The position numbers and the translations under genes are program-made. Shown here in pieces: positions 17,404 to 25,992 of a stretch of 62,149 nucleotides of DNA. Position 1 is the stretch's first letter. The number at the start of each line of letters is the position of its first letter. Source of the stretch: Namhaeicola sp039714555 (lineage in GTDB: Bacteria; Bacteroidota; Bacteroidia; Flavobacteriales; Flavobacteriaceae); assembly GCA_039714555.1 (NCBI GenBank), contig JBDLJB010000013.1, positions 1 to 62,149 on the forward strand, given 5' to 3'. The notes under the pieces were generated by a model. It had not been told where the DNA came from. It saw nothing but the letters and a program-made list of their open reading frames with translations, and searched no databases.

Positions 17404-18495
17404 TTAAGCTAATTTAGGTTGTTTTCCTAAATAATTCAATTGTTTAAAATGTTCAACAAATGCACCTATCATAGTTTTATATTCATGATAAGGTAAATTA
17501 AATTCTTTTGCAGTATCTCGAACAATTTCTGAAATATTTTTGTAATGAACATGTGAAATATGAGGAAAAATATGATGTTCTACCTGATGATTTAAACCTC
17601 CTGTATAAAATTCTACAAATTTATTATTAGGAGCAAAATTTGAAGTTGTAAATAACTGATGGATTACCCAGGTATGTTCCATATTTCCTTCTTTATCAGG
17701 TAAAGGCATATCTGTATTTGGCATTACGTGTGCCAATTGAAATGTGATACTTAAGATCATTCCGGCAGTATAATGCATTACAAAAAAACCAATGAGTACT
17801 TGCCACCAAGGAATATTCATGACTAATATTGGCAAAACTACCCACAATGAATAATAGAGAACTTTTGTAATTACTAAAACTGACCATTCTTTGACAGGAT
17901 TTGGAAATTTGCCATAGGACAGTTTTCTTTTTAAATAACTACGCATTTGTTTAAAATCGGTTGTAATTGCCCAATTTATAGTCAAAAGCCCATATAAGAA
18001 CAATGAATAATACTTTTGAAATTTATGAATTTTTAACCATTTGGCGTTTTTAGAAAAACGAATAATTCTACCGGCATCAATATCTTCATCCATACCTTGA
18101 ATATTGGTGTAAGTATGGTGTAAAACATTGTGTTGAACTTGCCAATTATATACGTTTCCGGCTAAAATATAAATACTGCTTCCCATGAGTTTATTTACCC
18201 ATTTTTTACTTGAAAAAGAATCGTGATTGGCATCGTGCATTACATTCATTCCCACTCCTGCCATACCGATACCTATAAGAACGGTTAGTAGTAATTGAGC
18301 CCAACCCGGCATATCTACAGTAAGTAATATGATCAATGGAACTAAAAATAAAGCAAACATGATAATTGCTTTGCTGTATAATTTCCAGTTTCCGGTTTTT
18401 TTAATATGATTTTCTTTAAAATAATCATTAACTCTCTTGTTAAGTGTTCTAAAGAATTTGGTTTTATCTCTTGTTACAAATTTTATCTCTTGCAT
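17404..18495 (-). CDS. Membrane fatty-acid desaturase (acyl-lipid/acyl-CoA type)
   Basis: Integral-membrane di-iron desaturase of 363 residues. All three histidine boxes are present: HDANHDS (about 87-93), HHTYTN (about 125-130) and HQVEHH (near 307). Hydrophobic helices come in two pairs (about 42-83 and 210-250). The HQVEHH box with leading Gln marks the front-end/linoleoyl-CoA-desaturase-like group, although no cytochrome b5 domain is fused. It introduces double bonds into membrane acyl chains and probably supports fluidity at low temperature. It is monocistronic and divergent from rsmG. Confidence 0.9.
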   Translation of the reverse strand: MQEIKFVTRDKTKFFRTLNKRVNDYFKENHIKKTGNWKLYSKAIIMFALFLVPLIILLTVDMPGWAQLLLTVLIGIGMAGVGMNVMHDANHDSFSSKKWVNKLMGSSIYILAGNVYNWQVQHNVLHHTYTNIQGMDEDIDAGRIIRFSKNAKWLKIHKFQKYYSLFLYGLLTINWAITTDFKQMRSYLKRKLSYGKFPNPVKEWSVLVITKVLYYSLWVVLPILVMNIPWWQVLIGFFVMHYTAGMILSITFQLAHVMPNTDMPLPDKEGNMEHTWVIHQLFTTSNFAPNNKFVEFYTGGLNHQVEHHIFPHISHVHYKNISEIVRDTAKEFNLPYHEYKTMIGAFVEHFKQLNYLGKQPKLA

Positions 18496-18614
18496 TATAA
18501 ATTGAATTAGCTTAAAAAAAGGGTGTTAAATTACAAATTTAGTCGTTTTCTAGGTGTAAATATAAGAAATTATAATATTATTAATAATTGTATTTTTGCT
18601 TGAAAGTTTAAGTT

Positions 18615-19244
18615 ATGGAAGTTTTATTAAGGTATTTTGATAATTTATCTGACAGGCAAGTAAACCAATTTTCAAAGCTAAAAGATTTGTATAAGAATTG
18701 GAATGCCAATATCAATGTTATATCAAGAAAAGATATTGATGAGTTGTATGTACGCCATGTATTACATTCTTTAGGAATAGCTAAAGTGCAGGCTTTTAAA
18801 TCAGGTTCTAAAATATTAGATGTTGGCACAGGTGGTGGTTTTCCTGGAATTCCATTAGCGATATTATTTCCTGACAGTGATTTTTATTTGGTCGATTCTA
18901 TTGGAAAAAAAATAAAAGTAGTTAATGAAATAGCTAAAGAATTGAAATTAAAAAATGTAAGAGCCGAACAAATAAGAGCCGAAAAAGTAAAAGGTGAATT
19001 TGACTTTATTGTAAGTAGAGCAGTAACAAACATGAATGATTTTGTTAAATGGACACGTAAAAAAATTGCTAAAAAACAAAATCACGAAATAAAAAATGGT
19101 ATTTTATATTTAAAGGGTGGAGATCTAACCGATGAATTAAAGAACTTTCCTAAAGCAACAATTTATAATTTATCGGATTATTTTATTGAAGATTTTTTTG
19201 AAACTAAAAAAGTAGTGCATTTACCTCTAAAGTATAAGCCTTAA
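18615..19244 (+). CDS. rsmG: 16S rRNA (guanine-527-N7)-methyltransferase
   Basis: SAM-dependent rRNA methyltransferase of 209 residues. The N-terminal helical region (FSKLKDLYKNWNANINVISRKD) is typical of RsmG/GidB, and the SAM motif KILDVGTGGGFPGIPLAILFP lies at about 67-87. FDFIVSRAVTN follows at about 136-146. Length is normal for the family. A TATTTTTG -7-like element at 18591-18598 leaves an approximately 10-nt 5' leader. A bidirectional terminator follows. Confidence 0.93.
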   Translation: MEVLLRYFDNLSDRQVNQFSKLKDLYKNWNANINVISRKDIDELYVRHVLHSLGIAKVQAFKSGSKILDVGTGGGFPGIPLAILFPDSDFYLVDSIGKKIKVVNEIAKELKLKNVRAEQIRAEKVKGEFDFIVSRAVTNMNDFVKWTRKKIAKKQNHEIKNGILYLKGGDLTDELKNFPKATIYNLSDYFIEDFFETKKVVHLPLKYKP

Positions 19245-19284
19245 TCAGCTTTTATAACTTGTCATTAAAAAGTATTGCATAAAA

Positions 19285-19314
19285 AAAGCTTGCCAATGGC
19301 AAGCTTTAAGTTTT
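19285..19314. terminator. Bidirectional terminator between rsmG and the cold-shock gene
   Basis: A perfect 10-bp stem (AAAGCTTGCC with GGCAAGCTTT) and an AAT loop, with an A-run on the left and a T-rich run on the right. It would serve both convergent genes. Confidence 0.8.
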
Positions 19315-19335
19315 CTAAAAATTAAAATATAAATA

Positions 19336-19527
19336 TTAAATCACTTTAACATTTACTGCGTTTAATCCTTTTTTACCTTCTGTTAATTCAAATTCTACTG
19401 CGTCACCTTCACGGATTTCATCAATTAATCCAGAAACGTGTACAAAGTATTCTTTGTTTGAATCATCTTCAACTATGAATCCAAATCCTTTGGAATCATT
19501 GAAAAATTTTACTGTACCTTTATTCAT
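19336..19527 (-). CDS. CspA-family cold-shock domain protein
   Basis: Nucleic-acid-binding protein of 63 residues made of a single cold-shock domain. RNP1 is seen as KGFGFIVED (about 13-21) and RNP2 as EYFVHVSGL (about 26-34). The protein is slightly shorter than E. coli CspA and acidic. It acts as an RNA chaperone or translation modulator in the cytoplasm. Its promoter is an exact match to the Bacteroidota consensus, and the 5' leader is only about 20 nt, unlike the long thermosensing leader of E. coli cspA. Confidence 0.93.
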   Translation of the reverse strand: MNKGTVKFFNDSKGFGFIVEDDSNKEYFVHVSGLIDEIREGDAVEFELTEGKKGLNAVNVKVI

Positions 19528-19552
19528 TTTAAATAATAATATAATTAGTTTG

Positions 19553-19580
19553 CAAATGTAATATTTATTCTTTTTAACAA
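19553..19580 (-). promoter_or_regulatory. Bacteroidota consensus promoter for the cold-shock gene
   Basis: On the minus strand TTG (19580-19578), exactly 17 nt, then TACATTTG (19560-19553) match the TTG-N17-TAnnTTTG consensus. Transcription would start about 20 nt upstream of the ATG at 19527. Confidence 0.7.
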
Positions 19581-19683
19581 AAAATTATTTTTCACTTAAT
19601 TTTTAGATAGTTACATTTGTTTTTTGAAAGAAGAAAATAATTATATACAAATAACCTAATCAAATACTTTTAAAAATTAATTT

Positions 19684-19863
19684 ATGGAAGATCAAAAAAC
19701 ATGTTTAGTCTGCAAAAAAGGAGCTGAAGAAATACCAGTTACTAAATTTTATTATCAAGAAACTCATTTTTATATTTGTCCGCAACATATTCCAATCTTA
19801 ATTCATGATCCTCATAAATTAATTGGTTTATTGCCCGGAGCAGATCAAATGCAAGGAGGATAA
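19684..19863 (+). CDS. Small Cys/His-rich putative zinc-binding protein
   Basis: A 59-residue protein starting MEDQKTCLVCKKGAEEIPV. Two pairs of potential ligands, Cys7-x2-Cys10 and Cys32-x2-His35 (CPQH), enclose a short beta-like segment (FYYQETHFYIC) and fit a treble-clef or zinc-ribbon knuckle. The C terminus (LIGLLPGADQMQGG) is uncharged. It is too small for most automatic callers but is bounded by a promoter-sized AT-rich gap and a strong terminator, which supports it being a real gene. Function is unknown; similar tiny proteins are seen in Bacteroidota genomes. Confidence 0.7.
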   Translation: MEDQKTCLVCKKGAEEIPVTKFYYQETHFYICPQHIPILIHDPHKLIGLLPGADQMQGG

Positions 19864-19896
19864 ACTGTATGCAGTGTGGAATAAAGATTGAAAATT

Positions 19897-19934
19897 AAAC
19901 CCTTCTTTTATCAAAAAAGAAGGGTTTGTTTTAT
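19897..19934. terminator. Bidirectional terminator between the small Cys/His protein and pruA
   Basis: A 13-bp perfect stem (AAACCCTTCTTTT with AAAAGAAGGGTTT) and a 5-nt loop, followed by a T-rich stretch. It lies between two convergent genes. Confidence 0.8.
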
Positions 19935-19997
19935 TATAGTTAATTCACAGGGTGTTTATACAAATTGGAAAATCACATTGTGAATCTATAAATAGAA

Positions 19998-21626
19998 TTA
20001 TTCACCCAAAAACGGATAACGATAATCAGTTGGAGGAACAAAAGTTTCTTTGATCGTACGGTTAGACACCCAGCGTAAAAGATTCCATACCGAACCGGCT
20101 TTATCATTAGTGCCCGATCCTCTAGCGCCACCAAAAGGTTGTTGACCTACAACTGCGCCTGTTGGTTTATCATTGATATAGAAATTACCCGCAGCGTTTA
20201 CTAGCTTTTGAGTAGCAAGAACTGTTGCGTATCTGTCATTGCTAAAAATAGCACCGGTCAATGCATAGGGGCTTGTATTATCTATCACTTCTAAAACATC
20301 TTCCCAGTCTTTATCTTCATATACATAAACGGTTAATACAGGTCCAAATAATTCCTCTTCCATAGTTACATAATGAGGATTAGTAGTTAAAATAACGGTC
20401 GGACGTATAAAATACCCGGTATCCATACTATAAGTTCCGCCAATAATTACTTCAGCATCTTTATCTTTTTTGGCTTCTTCTATGTATCCTGTTAATTTTT
20501 CATAGGATCCACGATCTATTACTGCAGTAATAAAATTTGAAGGATCTTCGGGGCTTCCCATTTTCATGGAATCAATGTCTTTCTTCAATAAAGTTTCAAC
20601 TTCTTTCCACATTGATTTAGGTATATATGCTCTTGAAGCTGCTGAACATTTCTGACCCTGAAACTCAAAAGCACCACGTGATAAAGCAGTTGCAACTTGT
20701 GCAGCATTTGAACTTGGATGCGCCCAAACAAAATCTTTACCACCGGTTTCACCAACAATTCGTGGGTAGTATTTGTAGCTATTCATATTATTACCAATCA
20801 TTTTCCAGAAACTTTTAAATACCGGAGTTGATCCTGTAAAATGTACCCCGGCAAATTCAGGATGACTCATTACAACTTCAGTTATTGTACTGGATTTACC
20901 TGTTACCATATTGATCACACCGTCTGGTAAACCAGCTTCTTTAAAAATTTGCATGATTATATTTGCAGAAAAGATTTGAGTTCTGGCAGGTTTCCAAATA
21001 ATTACATTTCCCATCATTGCTGGCGAAGCAGGTAAATTTCCGGCAATAGCCGTAAAATTAAATGGTGTAATAGCATAAACAAAACCTTCTAAAGGTCTGT
21101 ATTCCATTCTGTTCCAAATACCGGATGAAGATACGGGTTGATTTTCATAGATTTCAGTCATAAATTCAACATTGAAACGGAAAAAATCTATCAATTCACA
21201 TGCTGCATCAATTTCAGCTTGGTGAACATTTTTAGATTGTGCCAACATTGTTGCAGCATTTAGTTTGTCTCGGTAAGGACCTGCTAAAAGATCAGCAGCT
21301 TTTAAAAAGATAGCTGCTCGTTCTTCCCAAGGTGTTGTTGACCATTTTTTACGAGCTTCCAGTGCAACTGATACAGCTTTTTCAATATGTTCTTTTTCTG
21401 CAAGATGAAATTTACCCAAACTGTGTTTGAAATCATGTGGTGGATTCATTTCTCCGGTTTTCCCGGTGCGAATTTCTTCACCACCAATATAAGCCGGTAC
21501 ATCAATATTTTCATTGTACATTTTTTTGTACATAGCTAATAAACTATCACGTTCAGGACTGCCCGGAGCATAATCTCTTACAGGTTCATTTATAGCTTTT
21601 GGTACTTTAAAAAATCCGTTTGCCAT
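19998..21626 (-). CDS. pruA: L-glutamate gamma-semialdehyde (1-pyrroline-5-carboxylate) dehydrogenase
   Basis: NAD-dependent aldehyde dehydrogenase of 542 residues that oxidises glutamate semialdehyde to glutamate in proline catabolism. The 542-543-residue length and the N terminus (GFFKVPKAINEPVRDYAPGSPER) match the stand-alone P5C dehydrogenase family. The general-base Glu is in VGETGGKDFVW and the nucleophile is in EFQGQKCSAASRAYIP. The NAD-binding GSTPVFKSFW and C-terminal GGARGSGTNDKAGS are also present. No proline dehydrogenase gene is adjacent. It works opposite to the proline-synthesis genes at 53.7-57.8 kb. Confidence 0.95.
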   Translation of the reverse strand: MANGFFKVPKAINEPVRDYAPGSPERDSLLAMYKKMYNENIDVPAYIGGEEIRTGKTGEMNPPHDFKHSLGKFHLAEKEHIEKAVSVALEARKKWSTTPWEERAAIFLKAADLLAGPYRDKLNAATMLAQSKNVHQAEIDAACELIDFFRFNVEFMTEIYENQPVSSSGIWNRMEYRPLEGFVYAITPFNFTAIAGNLPASPAMMGNVIIWKPARTQIFSANIIMQIFKEAGLPDGVINMVTGKSSTITEVVMSHPEFAGVHFTGSTPVFKSFWKMIGNNMNSYKYYPRIVGETGGKDFVWAHPSSNAAQVATALSRGAFEFQGQKCSAASRAYIPKSMWKEVETLLKKDIDSMKMGSPEDPSNFITAVIDRGSYEKLTGYIEEAKKDKDAEVIIGGTYSMDTGYFIRPTVILTTNPHYVTMEEELFGPVLTVYVYEDKDWEDVLEVIDNTSPYALTGAIFSNDRYATVLATQKLVNAAGNFYINDKPTGAVVGQQPFGGARGSGTNDKAGSVWNLLRWVSNRTIKETFVPPTDYRYPFLGE

Positions 21627-21766
21627 TTGTTTTTTATTTAAGAAGTTTCTATTATTTTTGAGTCAGCTAAGATAAGAAATTTTGAAATAATTGTATTGCC
21701 TATTGTAAGGTTATTAAAATTTTTATTACTTATTGATTATAATTATTAAAACAACAAAAAATTAAC

Positions 21767-22462
21767 ATGTGTACCGTTACTTTTCTTCCGATAAGTGTTG
21801 ATAATTTTATATTAACTTCAAGTAGAGATGTTCCGTTTTCACGGGAAAAAGCACTTTATCCAAAGAAATATATTGAAGATGATATTGAATTGTATTATCC
21901 AAAAGATGGGCAAGCAGATGGTACTTGGATAGGGTTCAGCGAAAAGCATAGATTGATCTGTTTGTTAAATGGTGGTTTTGATAATCATCAACAACAAGAA
22001 TTTTATGCAAGAAGTAGAGGACTGATAGTTAAAGAATTATTAAAAACCGATGATATTACAAAAGCCTGTAAAGAAATTGATCTTGAAAATGTAGAACCTT
22101 TTACTTTGGTAATTGTTGAATGGGATTTTAAATTATTTTTATTCGAATTTGTATGGGATGGAGCGCAAAAACATCTTAGGATCTTACCTAATGAGGCAAG
22201 GATCTGGTCATCATCAACTTTATATACGGATCAAATGAAATTAATGCGAAACGGATGGTTCAATGAATGGTTGTATAAATATAAAATTCAAAATTTGAGT
22301 TTTGATATTGTAAAAGAAAAAATTTTGAAATTTCACCATACAGCAGGAATAGGAAATCCTGAAGTAGATGTTTTGATGAAACGACCTAAAGTTGGTACAG
22401 TGAGTATTACACAAGTCTTAAAGATCAATGAGAAGATAAAAATGGAGTATGAAGATTTTTAG
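21767..22462 (+). CDS. NRDE-family (TANGO2-like) protein
   Basis: A protein of 231 residues beginning MCTVTFLP, with Cys as the second residue as in the NRDE/TANGO2 family, a possible N-terminal-nucleophile hydrolase-like fold. The family motif NRDE appears as SSRDVPFSRE (about 18-27). The conserved segment DGTWIGFSEKHRLICLLNGG and a C-terminal SITQVLKIN are also seen. Bacterial function is unknown; eukaryotic TANGO2 is linked to lipid and haem handling. The stop lies 1 nt from the stop of the convergent DUF3667 gene. Confidence 0.82.
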   Translation: MCTVTFLPISVDNFILTSSRDVPFSREKALYPKKYIEDDIELYYPKDGQADGTWIGFSEKHRLICLLNGGFDNHQQQEFYARSRGLIVKELLKTDDITKACKEIDLENVEPFTLVIVEWDFKLFLFEFVWDGAQKHLRILPNEARIWSSSTLYTDQMKLMRNGWFNEWLYKYKIQNLSFDIVKEKILKFHHTAGIGNPEVDVLMKRPKVGTVSITQVLKINEKIKMEYEDF

Positions 22463-22463
22463 A

Positions 22464-23810
22464 TCAAATTAGAAAAGCGAGAAAAGAGATAATGATTCCA
22501 CCAATAAGAGCCATGACCATGAAGAATGTATTCAAAATAAAATGTTTGACTAATGTTTTAAACCTTCCCTGTTTATAGAAATTTCGCATGGCTTTATATA
22601 AATAAAACAGGAAAATAATTAAGAAAAACGAAATCAGACTGGTATTAAAAATCCTGTCTATTATAATGGTTAGAATCAGAATAATAAAAAATGCAGTTTG
22701 TACGTGAAATACAAAGACCAAATGCTCTGTATAATTGTATTTACTTCTTATGTACAAAAGGGCAACAATAAGTGTAAATATTGGTAGAAGAAAAAATAAT
22801 GCAATAGAGATCTTTGAAATAAAGCTATCTGCCCACGATTTCCAAAAGACTGGATCTTTTTGAGACTTGTTTATTTTTTTTGCATTATTGAAATAAAAGA
22901 TATTCCAGTAGGATTTCTCATAACCCATTTCATCTAGGGCAATGTTAACATTTGCTTCTTTATTTTTACGATCATAATCTATAAAAGCTTTCATTTTTGA
23001 GAAGCGTTTATATTCGAAAAAAAGATTAAAAAGACTATCTTCAACTAACTTTGAATAATATTCGGGTATATCATAATTTACTTGTTTTTCTTTAAAAACA
23101 GATTTAATATGATCTAAAACATCACTTTTATGATCAATGATTTTCTTATGGCCATCCCAATCATCTGTATATAAACCTTCTATTGATTTTGAAGTATGTT
23201 CAGTAATACTATTAAAAACAAAATCAAAAATGGAATCTTTTTCAGCTTTTGAAAGTTCTGTACTACTAAGTTTTTCTAAATAATCTGAGTTTGTAAAAAT
23301 TGAATCAATATAAGAATCAAATAAATGTGTTTTTGAATCATTAAGAGAATCTTTTTTATTTATATTGTTAAGAATTGGTTTCTTTAGAGTGTTGTCATTT
23401 GTTAAAAGATTTGAGAGGTCTTTTCCTTCTTTTGCCTCAACTCTATTTGAAGTATTGCTAAATTTGTATTCGTCGATAGTATTAAAAACTCCCTGAATTA
23501 AAAAGAAGATAATTGTTACATGTAAATAGAATTGAAAAGGATTGACGTATTTTTTTCTTTTACCTTCAATATACTCTCGCGTAACTTTACCGGGTTTAAA
23601 TATTAACGGCATCACTGTTTTGATAAAGCGATTGTCAAATGAGTAAAAACCTGATAAATATTCTGAAAAATATTGTTTTAAACTAATGCGATTTTCATCA
23701 TTTACCTGACCGCAGTTTGGACAAAAGTTATCATTTTCAGAAATTGTTTGCCCACAATTCAGGCATTTTATACCCTTTTTATTTTTTGAAAAAAAAAATG
23801 AAGGTTTCAT
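22464..23810 (-). CDS. DUF3667 domain membrane protein with zinc ribbon
   Basis: A protein of 448 residues. An N-terminal zinc ribbon CLNCGQ...CPNCGQ (about 16-34) is followed by the DUF3667 block SFDNRFIKTVMPLIFKPGKVTREYIEGKRKKYVNPFQFYLHVT (about 57-99, described here by its conserved words). One hydrophobic helix follows at about 100-110. A long charged region (about 120-320) is probably periplasmic, and three or four helices lie at about 330-448. The domain is common in Bacteroidota and has no established function. Confidence 0.82.
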   Translation of the reverse strand: MKPSFFFSKNKKGIKCLNCGQTISENDNFCPNCGQVNDENRISLKQYFSEYLSGFYSFDNRFIKTVMPLIFKPGKVTREYIEGKRKKYVNPFQFYLHVTIIFFLIQGVFNTIDEYKFSNTSNRVEAKEGKDLSNLLTNDNTLKKPILNNINKKDSLNDSKTHLFDSYIDSIFTNSDYLEKLSSTELSKAEKDSIFDFVFNSITEHTSKSIEGLYTDDWDGHKKIIDHKSDVLDHIKSVFKEKQVNYDIPEYYSKLVEDSLFNLFFEYKRFSKMKAFIDYDRKNKEANVNIALDEMGYEKSYWNIFYFNNAKKINKSQKDPVFWKSWADSFISKISIALFFLLPIFTLIVALLYIRSKYNYTEHLVFVFHVQTAFFIILILTIIIDRIFNTSLISFFLIIFLFYLYKAMRNFYKQGRFKTLVKHFILNTFFMVMALIGGIIISFLAFLI

Positions 23811-23877
23811 ATAATTACCACAATAATTTTTTTCAAAAGTAAAAAATTAAAGTATAATTTTAATTAAGTTGGGGTTA

Positions 23878-24264
23878 TTAATTTAAAGTAGCAGGTACAA
23901 CCAGTTGGAAAGTAGGAATTCGAACCTTAAATAATTTTGTTGTTGTAAAATTAACCATATTGTAATAACCACTCATTGCACCAATGGGTGAGGTAAGAAA
24001 ACAATGCGAATTATAAGTGTATTTACTCTTGGGTGAAATAACAGGTTTTTTTCCTATAACACCTTCTCCTTCAACTTCTTCTATCTTATTTAATGAGTCA
24101 AAAATATTCCAATAGCGACTTAATAATTGTACAGTATCATCACTTTGGTTCTCAATGGTAATACTATAACTAAAGGTATAATACAAACGAAAATTTTGAA
24201 AACGAGTGCCTTCATAATTTGTATTAACAGTTATTTTTATTCCTTTTGTTACTTGTTGTACCAT
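23878..24264 (-). CDS. apaG: ApaG protein (FN3-like fold)
   Basis: A soluble protein of 128 residues matching ApaG throughout: VTKGIKITVNTNYEG at the start, the YTFSYSITIENQSDDTVQLLSRYWNI strand block (about 31-54), GVIGKKPVISPKSKYTYNSHC, and the terminal LTSPIGAMSGYYNMVN. ApaG has an immunoglobulin/fibronectin-like fold and is linked to Co2+/Mg2+ homeostasis and to stress phenotypes; its biochemical role is unsettled. It lies 52 nt downstream of the Rrf2 regulator stop on the opposite side of the nos cluster. Confidence 0.92.
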   Translation of the reverse strand: MVQQVTKGIKITVNTNYEGTRFQNFRLYYTFSYSITIENQSDDTVQLLSRYWNIFDSLNKIEEVEGEGVIGKKPVISPKSKYTYNSHCFLTSPIGAMSGYYNMVNFTTTKLFKVRIPTFQLVVPATLN

Positions 24265-24316
24265 AATAAATACTTGGTAATATAGATATTATAACGAAAC
24301 AAATATAAAAAATATT

Positions 24317-24748
24317 TTAATTAATTATGAATGATTTGCCTTTTTTGGTTTCTTCAGCAAAGTCGCCTATAGTTTTACGGGTTAATTCATCAAATAATTT
24401 AGTTTTGAAAGGATGAACTATATGATGTATTGCACAAGGGTTTTCATCAGAACATTTTGGCAAGCCTATAAAACATTTATCAAACTTATCTAAACCATCA
24501 ATACATTCAACAATATCTAATAAGTTATTATGTCTTTCTTTATCAGTCAAATAAAAGCCTCCATTGGGTCCTTTTGTTGACTTGATCAGTTTAGCTTTAC
24601 TTAAAGATTGAAATATCTTTGCTAAAAATGGAGCAGGGATATCTATTCTCTCAGCTACATCTTTAGAACCCATTTTATTATTTGAATTGGTATTTATCGC
24701 TAAACATAAAACGGCTCTAATGGCATATTTACTTTGGTTAGTTAGCAT
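24317..24748 (-). CDS. Rrf2-family iron-sulfur transcriptional regulator (NsrR/IscR-like)
   Basis: DNA-binding regulator of 143 residues. The winged-helix domain (YAIRAVLCLAINT; VAERIDIPAPFLAKIFQSLSKAKLIKSTKGPNGGFYL) precedes a cluster-binding loop with Cys92-x6-Cys99-x5-Cys105. NsrR and IscR use three cysteines spaced similarly, which points to a Fe-S cluster sensing NO, oxygen or redox state. It is transcribed divergently from the nitrous oxide respiration genes and shares a 139-nt control region containing dyads, so it is the likely local regulator. Which signal it senses is inferred from the context. Confidence 0.85.
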   Translation of the reverse strand: MLTNQSKYAIRAVLCLAINTNSNNKMGSKDVAERIDIPAPFLAKIFQSLSKAKLIKSTKGPNGGFYLTDKERHNNLLDIVECIDGLDKFDKCFIGLPKCSDENPCAIHHIVHPFKTKLFDELTRKTIGDFAEETKKGKSFIIN

Positions 24749-24781
24749 TTTACAAATATAGAATTTTTAATTATAGTAAAA

Positions 24782-24852
24782 GATAAATAAGTCATTTATT
24801 ATGATATTTATCATCTTTTAAGTAACTAGAGTCACATAAATTTGTAACTTTG
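24782..24852 (+). promoter_or_regulatory. Control region between the Rrf2 regulator and the nos genes
   Basis: Dyads sit between the divergent genes: GATAAATA (24782-24789) with TATTTATC (24805-24812), and an overlapping ATGATA-TT-TATCAT palindrome at 24801-24814. Two perfect TAnnTTTG boxes follow, TAAATTTG at 24837-24844 and TAACTTTG at 24845-24852, about 36-44 nt upstream of the FAS1 gene. No good TTG lies at -33, as expected for an activated promoter. The dyads resemble Rrf2-type AT-rich operators; binding is inferred. Confidence 0.5.
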
Positions 24853-24887
24853 ATTACTTAAAATTAATATTAACAAAATTAACTATA

Positions 24888-25469
24888 ATGAAAACTAGAA
24901 TTTTTACAGTTGTATTATTGTTTTCTTTCATTTTTTACTCTTGTAATAATGAAAAAAAACAAAACTCGGTTAAAAGTGAAGCTAAACAAGAACAAAAAGT
25001 AGTAGAAACTCATGGACAAGCAGGTGTGGCTGCAGTAGAAGGAGAGCAACAAAATGCACTTCAAGTAGCAAAATCAATTGAAGATTTTTCAACTTTAGTT
25101 ACTGCTATTGATGCTGCAGGAGTACAAGATGCAGTTGTAAATGCAGGACCATTAACAATATTAGCACCTTTAAATAGTGCTTTTGCTAAATTACCTGAAG
25201 GTACTGTAGAGACTTTGGTGAAGCCTGAAAACAAAAGTAAACTTGCATTTATATTGGTAAATCATGTTGCACCGGCTAATTACCCTATCAAACAATTAAA
25301 AAAAGAAGCTAAAAAAGGAAGAAAATTATACATGGCTTCAGGAAAATATTTGGTTGTTGAAGACAAAGATGGAGAAATATTTGTTGAAGGATCAAAAATA
25401 TTAAAATCTGTAAAAGTAAGTAATGGTTGGATACATGTAATTGATGACGTGTTGGTTCCAGCCGAATAA
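24888..25469 (+). CDS. FAS1 (fasciclin) domain lipoprotein of the nos cluster
   Basis: Lipoprotein of 193 residues; the signal ends FIFYSC (Cys about residue 19). A polar Lys/Glu/Gln-rich linker leads to one FAS1 domain at about 60-190. The H1 motif is seen as PLTILAPLNSAFAKLP and the H2 motif as SNGWIHVIDDVLVP, with NHVAPANYPI between them. FAS1 domains mediate protein-protein or surface contacts. It is the first gene downstream of the nos control region, 25 nt before the cytochrome gene, and its role in N2O reduction is unknown. Confidence 0.85.
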   Translation: MKTRIFTVVLLFSFIFYSCNNEKKQNSVKSEAKQEQKVVETHGQAGVAAVEGEQQNALQVAKSIEDFSTLVTAIDAAGVQDAVVNAGPLTILAPLNSAFAKLPEGTVETLVKPENKSKLAFILVNHVAPANYPIKQLKKEAKKGRKLYMASGKYLVVEDKDGEIFVEGSKILKSVKVSNGWIHVIDDVLVPAE

Positions 25470-25494
25470 ATATTAATAATAAATCTATCTAAAA

Positions 25495-25968
25495 ATGAAA
25501 TTAAATTTTTTAACTGCATTGGCACTAGTTGCTATAGCAACTAGTTGTGGTGATGAAAAAGCTAAAGAAGAGTCAGCGGTTTCTGAAAAGGAAGATGTAA
25601 AAACAGAGGTTAAAACTGAAACTGTTAAAGTTGATCCTATGACCGATAAAGGCGTTGGTACAATCAAAACAGTAACATTAGGTGATATAGATGAAAGTTT
25701 GGTTACTAAAGGAGAAGAAGTTTATAAAGCAAAATGTACTGCCTGCCATAAAATTTCAAAAAGATTCGTTGGACCTGGTTTGAAAGGTGTTACAGAAAGA
25801 AGAACTCCAGAATGGATTATGAATATGATTTTAGATCCTGAATTAATGGTTGTTGAAAATGAATCTGCAAAACAATTGTTAATAGAGTATAGTGCACCAA
25901 TGGCTAATCAAAATTTAACAGAAGATGAAGCTAGAGCTATATTAGAATATCTTAGAACTAAGAATTAA
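25495..25968 (+). CDS. Monohaem cytochrome c lipoprotein
   Basis: Periplasm-facing lipoprotein of 157 residues: the signal ends IATSC (Cys18), a Lys/Glu-rich linker spans about 20-60, and a class I cytochrome c domain follows with haem motif CTACH at 81-85. The axial Met is probably the one in SAPMANQNLTEDE near the C terminus, followed by the closing helix ARAILEYLRTKN. It lies between the FAS1 protein and nosZ and is the obvious candidate electron donor to NosZ. A perfect 22-bp DNA palindrome lies inside its signal-peptide codons. Confidence 0.9.
   Translation: MKLNFLTALALVAIATSCGDEKAKEESAVSEKEDVKTEVKTETVKVDPMTDKGVGTIKTVTLGDIDESLVTKGEEVYKAKCTACHKISKRFVGPGLKGVTERRTPEWIMNMILDPELMVVENESAKQLLIEYSAPMANQNLTEDEARAILEYLRTKN
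25524..25545. repeat. Perfect 22-bp palindrome inside the cytochrome c signal sequence
   Basis: ACTAGTTGCTA and its exact reverse complement TAGCAACTAGT abut, starting 29 nt after the ATG. In mRNA this would fold into a stem of about 9 bp with a short loop just behind the translation start. It also encodes the lipobox region, so coding constraint and structure coincide. Confidence 0.7.
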
Positions 25969-25992
25969 AAATAAACTAAATTTAGAATAATT

